A stretch of DNA of 64,000 nt from Marinagarivorans cellulosilyticus. GTDB taxonomy: Bacteria > Pseudomonadota > Gammaproteobacteria > Pseudomonadales > Cellvibrionaceae. The notes beneath the pieces were generated by a model, which saw only the letters and a program-made list of their open reading frames with translations, did no database searches and was not told the DNA's origin. The stretch covers positions 5,247,068 to 5,311,067 of the forward strand of contig NZ_AP023086.1 in the NCBI RefSeq assembly GCF_021655555.1. The letters run 5' to 3'. Both the position numbers and the translations under genes were made by a program. Shown in pieces: positions 1-7,532 of this stretch (position 1 is the first letter of the stretch; every line of letters begins with the position of its first letter).

Positions 1-59
1 CCAAGCGTTTTTACCTTTGGCACTGGCTGTGATACTCCGAAAATTAAAGAGAACCGACT

Positions 60-1931
60 ATGCTCAACAACACTCCCGCCATGCAACAGGCTGTTAAGCG
101 TTATAGCAGTTTGGCATTGATTATTGCAGGTTTAACTGCTTGTACAGGCGCGCCGACCTCGTCATCTTCAAGCACTGCCTCTAGTACAAACACCGCACCG
201 TCTTCAAGCAGCATTACTGTAACATCTAGTAGCTCATCTGCTACGGTTGTTTCTTCGTCATCGTCAGTGCCACTTAGCGCGTCGAGTGTTTCTTCTATTG
301 CACCTAGCTCCTCTAGCGCTTCGAGCATGCCCAGCTACGACATTCCCAGCAATAACTTCGCAGAAAATGGTGATGTTGAAAATGGCACAGCCAATTGGGG
401 TACACGCGGTGATGCTCAAATAGCGCGTACTACTGCCGATAACTATGCGGGTAATGCATCGTTATTAGTGACAGACCGCGGTGATTACTGGCACGGCGCA
501 ACCTTTAACGTAGGCCGATTAACAGCAGGCAATATGTACGAAGTTGCCGCATGGGTAAAGCTCGCAGCAGGCGAACCTGAGACTATTTTAAAAATTACCG
601 GCAAGCGCGTTGATGATGCCGATACCGATACCTACCTAGAATACTCAGGCGTTGCCAGCGAAAACGTTACCGCAAATGGTTGGACATTACTGGTTGGTAC
701 TTATGTCCCTGATGGCGCTACTGATTTTGAATCATTTATTATTGAAGCCGAAGACGGCTCTGACAACGTAAGCTTTTATGTGGATAATTTTGTCGTAGCA
801 GGCGAGGTTGAAGACGAGCCTGTTGTTACCCCTCCACCGGCAGGCAGCGGCTTAAAAGATTTGGCCAATATCCCAATCGGGGTAGAGGTGAACTTGGAAG
901 GCGGTAGCAAAGATACCTTAAATTCGTCAGCCCGGGTCCAAATTGTACGCGATAACTTTAATCAGGTGACTGCCGAAAACAACATGAAAATGAGCTATTG
1001 GTCTGGCTCTAACTACAGTAACCAACAGGCCGACCGGCTAGCCACTTGGGCCAAAAATAATAACACCACAATTCACGGGCACACCTTGGTTTGGCACCCT
1101 TGTTATCAGCTGCCTAGCTGGGCTAACGACCAAACGGGTACGGCATACCAACAATCACTAACCAACCACATTCGCGGCGTTGCAAGCCAGCATACCGATA
1201 CCATCGTGAGCTGGGATGTTGTGAATGAAGCACTATTTGATACCAATGACGAAGGCTCTTACAGCGATTGTCGCTATCAAACTGGCGGCGATGTTGTGAA
1301 TGGCGTTAACTATCGTCGCTCTGCACACTATGAGGGTATGGGTGCTGGTTATATCGAGCTGGCCTTTAGAGAGGCCGATAAAGTCACCGATGCAGACCTG
1401 TACTACAACGACTTTAACACTGAAGAAAACGGTGCAAAAACCGATAGCCTTATTGCATTGCTCAAAGACCTAAACAGTAAAAATGTTCCCATAGACGGCG
1501 TTGGCTTCCAAATGCACGTGCTACCTGATTACGCTTCTATTGCGAATATTAAAGCCTCCTGGCAGAAAGTATTGGACTTGAACTACGGCCTTAAAATCAA
1601 AATTACTGAGTTAGATGTTCGCGTTAATAACCCTTATGCACCTGGCTGGTCCTACGAAGCTGATGCCGTTAAAAGCTGTAGCGATACGCAGGCACTAGCA
1701 ATACAAAAAGCGCGTTACAAAGACATTGTTAAAGCCTACTACGAAGTTGTTCCGGCTGAATTGCGCGGTGGTATTACGGTATGGGGAATTTCCGATTCCG
1801 ATAGCTGGTTTAAAACCATTTCTGGCGGTGGTCGAGATGATATTGTCGGTTGTCCGTTGCTGTTCAACGACAACCTACAAGCTAAACCTGCTTACGAAGG
1901 GGTTAAAGAAGCTTTAAACGAATCAAATTAA
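60..1931 (+). CDS. GH10 endo-beta-1,4-xylanase, poly-serine linked lipoprotein with N-terminal carbohydrate-binding module
   Basis: Hydrolyses internal beta-1,4 bonds of xylan, probably at the cell surface. The 623-residue protein begins with a lipoprotein signal (lipobox LTAC, Cys28). A Ser/Thr linker follows to about residue 95. A beta-sandwich module at about 98-247 resembles the CBM4/CBM22 (CBM_4_9) type. A short Pro-rich linker leads into the GH10 barrel at about 265-620. The catalytic motifs are visible: DVVNEA with the acid/base Glu390, and KITELDVR with the nucleophile Glu517; HGHTLVWH is the usual GH10 strand signature. An ATG at 60 follows a purine-rich stretch (AAAGAGAA). The gene is transcribed alone and ends at a strong terminator. 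The lipobox implies anchoring rather than free secretion. The GH10 assignment is secure; the CBM family is an inference. Confidence 0.95.
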   Translation: MLNNTPAMQQAVKRYSSLALIIAGLTACTGAPTSSSSSTASSTNTAPSSSSITVTSSSSSATVVSSSSSVPLSASSVSSIAPSSSSASSMPSYDIPSNNFAENGDVENGTANWGTRGDAQIARTTADNYAGNASLLVTDRGDYWHGATFNVGRLTAGNMYEVAAWVKLAAGEPETILKITGKRVDDADTDTYLEYSGVASENVTANGWTLLVGTYVPDGATDFESFIIEAEDGSDNVSFYVDNFVVAGEVEDEPVVTPPPAGSGLKDLANIPIGVEVNLEGGSKDTLNSSARVQIVRDNFNQVTAENNMKMSYWSGSNYSNQQADRLATWAKNNNTTIHGHTLVWHPCYQLPSWANDQTGTAYQQSLTNHIRGVASQHTDTIVSWDVVNEALFDTNDEGSYSDCRYQTGGDVVNGVNYRRSAHYEGMGAGYIELAFREADKVTDADLYYNDFNTEENGAKTDSLIALLKDLNSKNVPIDGVGFQMHVLPDYASIANIKASWQKVLDLNYGLKIKITELDVRVNNPYAPGWSYEADAVKSCSDTQALAIQKARYKDIVKAYYEVVPAELRGGITVWGISDSDSWFKTISGGGRDDIVGCPLLFNDNLQAKPAYEGVKEALNESN

Positions 1932-1952
1932 AGCTGTTGTCTTGATAAAACC

Positions 1953-1975
1953 AAAGGGCCGAAAGGCCCTTTTTT
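1953..1975 (+). terminator. Rho-independent terminator of the xylanase gene
   Basis: Perfect 8-bp stem AAAGGGCC / GGCCCTTT around a GAAA tetraloop, followed by T residues, 21 bp after the xylanase stop codon. It also separates this gene from the convergent minus-strand gene that ends at 2017. Confidence 0.9.
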
Positions 1976-2016
1976 GTACGTGTTAAAAGTAAAAGGGGAA
2001 CTAGGTTCCTTACCCC

Positions 2017-3507
2017 TTAAATGCCGTAGGTAAAACCTAAGTTCAAGTTAAAGCCACGTGGTAAGTCATTGCTTTGAATAGATACGCTATCTAATGTAAA
2101 ACCAAGGTCTAGATCAAAGTACTTAAACAATGTGGCACCCACTGCACCATAGTTAAGGCGTGTACCTTTTAAATTGCGATGGTGGCCAGCGCGAATAGCT
2201 GGCAACCAGCTGATGCTAGGCTTGTATTGCACACTCAGGCTTAACCACTGGTTCAAATCACCCATGGCATCTTGTGCTGCGTTTGTATCTAACGTGCCAT
2301 TAACCTGCCATTGCTGCCCAGTATTAAACCAACTGCCCTCTAAACGGGCTTGAGTATCTAATTGATAATCCCGCGACCGCTCTAATTGATCGAGTACTTG
2401 TGGGCGATCAATTTTGCCATATTGCAAATTAGGGTACTCAAACTTGCTAGGGTAAAGGTTTTTTACCGTCACCCCTGCTCGATAGTGCTGCCCAACCCAT
2501 AACGCGCCCACATCTGCTGTTAAACCATAGCTGTACTCAAGCTTGCGGTTGGCAATATCATTAAAAAAAGCTTCGGTATCTGAAAGGTCACCAATGCGCC
2601 TGGCCACGTTGCTCATACCTATGCGCAGTAAACGCGGTGTCACCCCCACATACCACTGCCCCTTTTCCGAGGGAGCTAGTGCTCGGCTATAACTTGCGGC
2701 CAATTCGTATGTACGAGAACCTTTGGTTAACAGGGTACTATCGTTATCCCACGTAACATCCAATTTTTGCTCTGCGGGGTTTACCGTAAGGCTGAGCCCA
2801 GCACTTAAATCAAACGTTGTTTCTGGCGAATCTGGGGTTAGCAATTTGATCTCTTCTAGTGCCGCCAAGGCTTGATCTTCGTCGAAATCGAAAGGATCGG
2901 CTATGCCAATAGCGCCACCTTGAAGATGCGCAGATAAACGCAAAGCAAGGCTGCCACCCCAAATATCTTGATTAATTAGTAACGGGAAATCGAGGCTGCT
3001 ATTTATACGGCTATAACCCTCAACACCCACAAAAGCGACCAGTGCCGCCCCCACACTAAGCTCACTTTTTAAACGTTCAATAGCCGCTTGGACATCAGGG
3101 TCGTTAATATCAAAGTCCGGCGGTAGCCAGCCAATTGGGCCACCCGGGTTAGGCGGTTCTGTAGGTGGTTCAGTGGGTGGCTCTATCGGCTCAGACGGCC
3201 CACCACTACTTGGCTCGTCTTTATCAATACGCTTGGCTAAATCATCAATCAGAGCAAATAAATCATCAATATCACCATATTCCACACCCGCACTTAAACT
3301 AGCGCCACCTAAAAACCGGCGTTTACCGGTATAGGTTGCGCGCATATAAGCGCCACTTGCCGGGTTGTGCAGCGCATGAACTTGCGTACCCGGTAACGAT
3401 GTTTTACCTAATGTAAGGCTTGGCCCCGTTGCTTCTATAGGGGCTGCAGTACTGTTCAAGCTCGTAAGGGACAAAAAAGACAGCAAGATAACGCCAGATT
3501 TTTTCAT
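2017..3507 (-). CDS. Exported outer-membrane beta-barrel-like protein, TraF_2-like
   Basis: 496 residues with a Sec signal peptide (about residues 1-21, ending STAA). A Pro-rich stretch of PPTEPP repeats lies at about residues 108-130. The rest alternates polar and hydrophobic residues, with many Gly and aromatic positions, as in outer-membrane barrels. The early part (HNPASGAY, GVEYGDIDDLFALIDDL) resembles the family annotated as 'conjugal transfer protein TraF' (PF13729), which occurs in many marine gammaproteobacteria outside any conjugation locus. No other conjugation gene is present, so a role in conjugation is not implied. It sits 21 bp downstream of the small monooxygenase gene and is probably the last gene of the operon from 4586. 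Family match moderate, function unknown. Confidence 0.6.
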   Translation of the reverse strand: MKKSGVILLSFLSLTSLNSTAAPIEATGPSLTLGKTSLPGTQVHALHNPASGAYMRATYTGKRRFLGGASLSAGVEYGDIDDLFALIDDLAKRIDKDEPSSGGPSEPIEPPTEPPTEPPNPGGPIGWLPPDFDINDPDVQAAIERLKSELSVGAALVAFVGVEGYSRINSSLDFPLLINQDIWGGSLALRLSAHLQGGAIGIADPFDFDEDQALAALEEIKLLTPDSPETTFDLSAGLSLTVNPAEQKLDVTWDNDSTLLTKGSRTYELAASYSRALAPSEKGQWYVGVTPRLLRIGMSNVARRIGDLSDTEAFFNDIANRKLEYSYGLTADVGALWVGQHYRAGVTVKNLYPSKFEYPNLQYGKIDRPQVLDQLERSRDYQLDTQARLEGSWFNTGQQWQVNGTLDTNAAQDAMGDLNQWLSLSVQYKPSISWLPAIRAGHHRNLKGTRLNYGAVGATLFKYFDLDLGFTLDSVSIQSNDLPRGFNLNLGFTYGI

Positions 3508-3528
3508 CGGTAGGAAACTCCTTTGTTA

Positions 3529-3828
3529 TTAACAGCCGTAGCCACCCAAAAACTGAGCCGGGTGGTACTCCATAGTCGCAATAATAGGTTTTGCTCTAGC
3601 AATTAAAGCCTGAACTTGCTCATTGGATAAAGAGGCTTGATGGTCCTCTTGGCTTGCCCACACTTCAGTGATCAATATTTTAGTATCATCGGTTAACGAT
3701 TGCTGCACAATGTATCGCTCGCAACCTTTCACAGGTGCCACAATACTCGCGGCCTCTAACATTATTTTGGCTAACGCATTCCCTTCGTTGGGCACCGCCG
3801 TGAGTATCGCCTGCATACCAAATTTCAT
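3529..3828 (-). CDS. ABM-domain (YgiN-like) putative quinol monooxygenase
   Basis: 99-residue protein with the layout of the antibiotic biosynthesis monooxygenase (ABM) fold, a small dimeric ferredoxin-like alpha+beta barrel. Typical features are an initial strand (GMQAILTAVP), a helix rich in Ala and Leu, a strand with C-E-R-Y-I-V (residues about 36-41), and the segment ILITEVWASQEDHQAS, which matches the family's 'E.W.s..d.eaH..s' signature. Members oxidise quinols or other small aromatics without a cofactor, or act as small binding proteins. The start codon overlaps the stop of the upstream regulator gene by 4 bp, so the two are translationally coupled. The substrate cannot be told from sequence. 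Confidence 0.75.
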   Translation of the reverse strand: MKFGMQAILTAVPNEGNALAKIMLEAASIVAPVKGCERYIVQQSLTDDTKILITEVWASQEDHQASLSNEQVQALIARAKPIIATMEYHPAQFLGGYGC

Positions 3829-4586
3829 AATTCTCCCCGCGCTGATTCTTTTGGCTTTCGCTGCAAAGCCTGAAATATATCCGGCTCCCAGTTGTCATTA
3901 AACGCTAACATTAAACTACTGCTGCGCTTTTCTTTCATGGGTAATTTTTTGTCTTTGTCAGATAACAAAAGATAGTCTTCTATCAAGTGGTTAATTTTAC
4001 GGCTCAATTCGCGGCACGATTCTGGGCATAACATAGCCCATAAAAAGCGCGTACTCGATGCTTCATTTTGCGGTGCCGCACGTAAGAAATTATCCAATAC
4101 CGAGCTGGCAAAAAACTTTTGGATAGGACCGTTTGCATGCCATGTGAAATTAGGTGATATTTTTAACCGATAACGATTATTCGCCAACAGCTCAATCACC
4201 CCAAACCGATCAAAAACCACAAAAAAACCAATAAGTTCGGCGTGCTCGTATTCGTACTTTTGGTAGATGTCGTCGAAGGAGCACCGATTCAGTAAACACA
4301 CCCCCACTAATAACAAACGAGGGTTATCCACCAATTGCTGCTCTTGCTGCCAACTTAACTCTGACAACTGCACGCTCGGCTCGGCAGCAAGCTGCATCAG
4401 CTGCAGTAAATCCAACCCCAGTAATTCACATAACTGCTCTATACGCTGCAAGCTAAAGCTTTTATCTGCAAAGCAGCGCTTCACGCTGGAGCTAGAGATC
4501 CCCAAGTGCTGGCCCACCTGCAAGTATGTAAAGCCTTTATGTTTAAGCTGCTGCTTAAGTGTTAACAATAGTTTTTCGGCATTCAT
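3825..4586 (-). CDS. XRE/Cro-type helix-turn-helix transcriptional regulator
   Basis: The first 65 or so residues form a Cro/C1-type HTH (FTYLQVGQHLGISSSSVKRC is the helix-turn-helix core). About 185 residues without a recognisable domain follow and may bind an effector or mediate oligomerisation. The reading frame extends upstream to a TTG at 4607, but the ATG at 4586 starts the protein right before the HTH (MNAEKLL) and is preferred, giving 253 residues. The stop overlaps the start of the ABM gene by 4 bp, which suggests it controls its own small operon. The divergent gene at 4705 starts about 120 bp away, so this intergenic region could hold operators for both. Confidence 0.85.
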   Translation of the reverse strand: MNAEKLLLTLKQQLKHKGFTYLQVGQHLGISSSSVKRCFADKSFSLQRIEQLCELLGLDLLQLMQLAAEPSVQLSELSWQQEQQLVDNPRLLLVGVCLLNRCSFDDIYQKYEYEHAELIGFFVVFDRFGVIELLANNRYRLKISPNFTWHANGPIQKFFASSVLDNFLRAAPQNEASSTRFLWAMLCPESCRELSRKINHLIEDYLLLSDKDKKLPMKEKRSSSLMLAFNDNWEPDIFQALQRKPKESARGEL

Positions 4587-4704
4587 GGCTCGAATTCCAG
4601 ACCACAACAGGTCGAATTACAGTACATATTTTTAAAAGGCACCACATTGTGAGCCACCGGTGGAATGATAGTGACCAACACATCACTTTGCTGGGACCAC
4701 CATT

Positions 4705-5466
4705 ATGCTATTACTTTGCTTGGCATTGCTTTACAGCGCAGCGCTTATTCTGTTTTTAATCGAACGCTCGGCGCCTGCCCACCGAGATAACAATACTTCT
4801 GCCGAACGCCGCAACTGGTACCAGCGCGCACTGCTCATTAACTCAAGCAATATGGCGGTTTTTTACGCTGTGGATACAGGTTTGAGCTTACTGCAAACGA
4901 ACGAAGTCATCGTAAACCGAGGGCTTTTAGAAGCCGTGGGCATTCAACTAGAACTGCAAAATGCCCCATTCGCCACCGCGCTACTGGCTTACGTTATTTT
5001 TACCTTCGTGGTGTATTGGTGGCACCGCTTACGGCACAGTAATAGCTTTTGCTGGCGCTGGTTTCACCAGTTGCACCACAGCCCAGAACAGATCGAAACA
5101 CTAACAGCCTATTACATTCACCCGCTGGACCTTATAGCTAACCTACTGATTAGCAATACGATTTTATATTTCATCGTAGGCGCCGACGCCTCTGCTGCCG
5201 CAATTTACACACTCATTACTGGGCTCGCGGGATTTCTTATCCACGCCAATATCCGCATACCACGCTGGGTTGGCTTTGTATTTCAAACACCCGCCATGCA
5301 CCGCTTACACCATAAAAGCGGCCACCATGCCCACAACTACACCGACCTCGTCATTTGGGACATGCTATTTGGCACCTACCAAAACCCTAAAACCCCCGTT
5401 GAACGCTGCGGTTTTGCCAAATCACGACAAAAAGCACTGCGCCCATTATTGCTAGGCAAGCGCTGA
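4705..5466 (+). CDS. Membrane fatty acid hydroxylase / sterol desaturase family protein
   Basis: 253-residue integral membrane di-iron enzyme of the fatty acid hydroxylase superfamily (PF04116). The histidine clusters that bind two irons are all visible: WHRLRH, FHQLHH, then HRLHHKSGHHAHNY near the C terminus. Hydrophobic segments at about 1-20, 45-65, 92-112 and 145-185 would place the His boxes on the cytoplasmic face. The family hydroxylates or desaturates lipids such as fatty acids, sterols or carotenoids; the substrate cannot be assigned. The gene is divergent from the XRE operon and 57 bp upstream of the 5524 gene, which may be co-transcribed. Confidence 0.88.
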   Translation: MLLLCLALLYSAALILFLIERSAPAHRDNNTSAERRNWYQRALLINSSNMAVFYAVDTGLSLLQTNEVIVNRGLLEAVGIQLELQNAPFATALLAYVIFTFVVYWWHRLRHSNSFCWRWFHQLHHSPEQIETLTAYYIHPLDLIANLLISNTILYFIVGADASAAAIYTLITGLAGFLIHANIRIPRWVGFVFQTPAMHRLHHKSGHHAHNYTDLVIWDMLFGTYQNPKTPVERCGFAKSRQKALRPLLLGKR

Positions 5467-5523
5467 ATAAACCCAAAGCCCCTCCCATGACAATAAATCG
5501 CTAAAAACCTGAAGGATACACTT

Positions 5524-6144
5524 ATGCACAGCAGCCAAAACAACCCGGCCATTTACTTTAAAGACTATTTTAGTTACGCAGAACTCGCGCAAGATGCAGC
5601 GGTTTTACAAAAGCTGATTCGTTGTTATCGCACGATATTTGGCGAAGACGACACTTGGTGTGAAGACTATAGCGAGCAAGAGGTAAACCAAAAATTACAC
5701 GCCGAGCTGCGTGGCAATTGTGCCTTGCGGCTTTGCTTAACACCGCTTGATGTTATTGGCTTTTGCTGGGTGCAGCATTTAGACGTTAATGCGATTTATC
5801 AACACATTAGCACCATCAAATACTTTCGGGATAACGACGCTCAAGAATTTGATCTACGTAGCGCGCTGAAAAACAAAATCGATCATAGCGCTACTTATAT
5901 TCACGACCTTGGCATTGCCAAAGCGTACCGAACAACTATTGCGCTGGATCAGCTCATCGTGCCGGTATTGCAGTATAGCTTTGAGCAATCAAACAGCCGC
6001 ACCTTGGCATTTTGGAGCTTAGAAGAAACGTGCATAAGCCACCTTGCCCAAAAAGCTTACTTAACGCCCTTTTTAAAACTCAAGAATATGGTGTTTTTTT
6101 GCGACGATGTAACAGAAGCGTTTATCCCCCGTTTAACTGCGTAA
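5524..6144 (+). CDS. Hypothetical protein, possibly GNAT-like
   Basis: 206 residues, no signal peptide or membrane segment. The central segment TYIHDLGIAKAYRT followed by a helix, and a later LAFWSLEETCISHLAQKAY, has the look of GNAT acetyltransferase motif A (a strand then a helix with basic/Gly residues) and motif B. The acyl-CoA P-loop (Q/R-x-x-G-x-G/A) is not clearly present, so this is only a fold suggestion. It lies downstream of the fatty acid hydroxylase and its 3' end overlaps the convergent VOC gene by 23 bp. Coding status is supported by length and a good ATG with an upstream GAAGGA; function unknown. Confidence 0.6.
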   Translation: MHSSQNNPAIYFKDYFSYAELAQDAAVLQKLIRCYRTIFGEDDTWCEDYSEQEVNQKLHAELRGNCALRLCLTPLDVIGFCWVQHLDVNAIYQHISTIKYFRDNDAQEFDLRSALKNKIDHSATYIHDLGIAKAYRTTIALDQLIVPVLQYSFEQSNSRTLAFWSLEETCISHLAQKAYLTPFLKLKNMVFFCDDVTEAFIPRLTA

Positions 6145-6472
6145 TATGCCAAAGCTCTCCCGCCGGCCCCCATAAATAAACCACTTTACCCCAGGGTTCC
6201 TGCTTGATGGGTTGGTATTTTACGTTAGGGCTTGAGATGCTTTTGATCGTTTCAAAGGCATCATCAATGTCGCTAACAATTAGCTGCAACATCAAGTTGG
6301 AGGCGAGTGCCGGATCAAAGTAGTCTTGTAGAAAAAAAGTACATTCACCTAGCGAAAAGATCGACAGCTTATCGCTGGCAACATCCATCGCAAAACCCAG
6401 CGCCTGATAAAACGCCTGTGATTCTTGATAGTCTTGGGTGGGGATAAAAACCCTGATATCCGTTGGCTGCAT
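6122..6472 (-). CDS. VOC (glyoxalase/bleomycin-resistance) family protein
   Basis: 116 residues covering one vicinal-oxygen-chelate module of two beta-alpha-beta-beta-beta repeats. The N-terminal RVFIPTQDYQESQAFYQALG is the standard first repeat ('D...s..FY..LG'), and the C-terminal WGKVVYLWGPAGELWHI matches the second ('G....f.DPdGn.w.i'), with GPAGELW where DPDGN usually stands. A His at the first metal position and an aligned Glu in the last strand are not both evident, so metal dependence is uncertain. Members include glyoxalases, dioxygenases and drug-binding proteins. It lies 20 bp downstream of the deacetylase gene on the same strand. Confidence 0.8.
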   Translation of the reverse strand: MQPTDIRVFIPTQDYQESQAFYQALGFAMDVASDKLSIFSLGECTFFLQDYFDPALASNLMLQLIVSDIDDAFETIKSISSPNVKYQPIKQEPWGKVVYLWGPAGELWHITQLNGG

Positions 6473-6492
6473 GGTAAATTCCTCTTTATCAA

Positions 6493-7398
6493 TTATTCCT
6501 CGAACACACTGTTTTCGTTAAACAGTTTATCCAAATACTGTTGGTTTTCTGCTGGGTGTCGTAAAAGGCTTTCGCTTGTACCCTTTGCATTTGCCATAGC
6601 AGCGATGCGACCTTGCTTGTGAAAGTTTGTTGCTGGCAACTCAGCTGCAATAGGGTCGCTATAGGCTTGTTGCGGTGTGATGATTTCCCAGCCTTGCTGG
6701 CGAATATGCCGAGCGAGTTTGGCAAGAAACAGCGCGGAAGTATCGTTTTCGTGAAGTAATAATACATGCTTCGGTGAGCGCCCTAGGGTTTTTACGGCAA
6801 TAGCATCGTAAAACACAATAGCCTGCCATATCACTTCCACATACAGCGCGCCAAACTTTTCATAATCTATGACTTTGCCTGCCTTTTTAGCATTATTGAG
6901 TAACGCATTCATATACCAATCGAAGTTATCGACTGTCACATAACCATTCAAGTAACCCAGTTCTAACAAGCCTGCCTGTAAGGCATTAATGGCAGCAGTA
7001 TCTTGGCCGTAATGTAAATACGGAAAACGAAAGTAGGGCAGTACATTCGAGTAATCTTTTAGCTGTAGATGTGCCTTGTAAGCATCAATAAGGAATGCAT
7101 TAACCGGTGTTTTGTTCGCAGAGTGGTGAGCATAGCTATGATTAGCCAAATGATAGCCCGCCTCGATATATTGCTTTAGCCGTTTATCGCCTGATGCATC
7201 AATGGCGTCGGCTTTTACGAAAAACAGAGCATCGGGAATAGCAGCCGACTTTAACGCTTTAATGAGCTGATCTGTTCGCTGCTGACCAGACATCACCGCG
7301 CTATCGCCCATAGGCGCATCGTCAAAAGTAAAAGCAATCTGCCCGGCAATGCTATTTAACGGTATTAATAACAGCAAGCAGGTAAGGGCAAGCTTCAT
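6493..7398 (-). CDS. Exported polysaccharide deacetylase (NodB homology domain)
   Basis: 301 residues with a Sec signal peptide (about 1-18, SIA then GQ). The NodB domain follows at once: motif 1 FTFDDAP (Asp26 catalytic base, Asp27 metal ligand), motif 2 NHSYAHH (metal-binding His pair), motif 3 FRFPYLHYG, and a C-terminal LLHENDTSA motif supplying the catalytic His. Such enzymes remove N- or O-acetyl groups from chitin-like, peptidoglycan or xylan substrates. The periplasmic or secreted location and the neighbouring acetyl esterase are compatible with carbohydrate processing. The C-terminal 50 residues after the domain are uncharacterised. Likely co-transcribed with the VOC gene. Confidence 0.9.
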   Translation of the reverse strand: MKLALTCLLLLIPLNSIAGQIAFTFDDAPMGDSAVMSGQQRTDQLIKALKSAAIPDALFFVKADAIDASGDKRLKQYIEAGYHLANHSYAHHSANKTPVNAFLIDAYKAHLQLKDYSNVLPYFRFPYLHYGQDTAAINALQAGLLELGYLNGYVTVDNFDWYMNALLNNAKKAGKVIDYEKFGALYVEVIWQAIVFYDAIAVKTLGRSPKHVLLLHENDTSALFLAKLARHIRQQGWEIITPQQAYSDPIAAELPATNFHKQGRIAAMANAKGTSESLLRHPAENQQYLDKLFNENSVFEE

Positions 7399-7451
7399 AT
7401 GGGTTCCATTGTTGTGTCATATCCGTGCACATAATCCTAGAAACCGCACGC

Positions 7452-7493
7452 AAAAAAAAGCCCCTAACACACCAATGGTAGTACGTTAGGGGC
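7452..7493 (-). terminator. Terminator of the CE6-type esterase gene
   Basis: Perfect 9-bp stem GCCCCTAAC (7460-7468) / GTTAGGGGC (7485-7493), followed on the minus strand by a run of eight T residues (A run 7452-7459 on the plus strand). It lies 40 bp past the end of the minus-strand esterase gene. Confidence 0.9.
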
Positions 7494-7532
7494 AAGACCC
7501 ATCGTCAAATGGTGAAGGGGTGGAGCTATAAT

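Noticed and set aside
101..328. Minus-strand frame in the xylanase linker
   Set aside because: Antisense shadow of the poly-Ser linker; acidic low complexity only.
2017..3507. TraF-like protein considered as evidence of a conjugative element
   Set aside because: No other transfer, relaxase or integrase gene is present, and this family name is often used for chromosomal outer-membrane proteins.
4559..4759. 66-residue plus-strand frame overlapping the hydroxylase start
   Set aside because: Overlaps both the regulator start and the hydroxylase start; no features.
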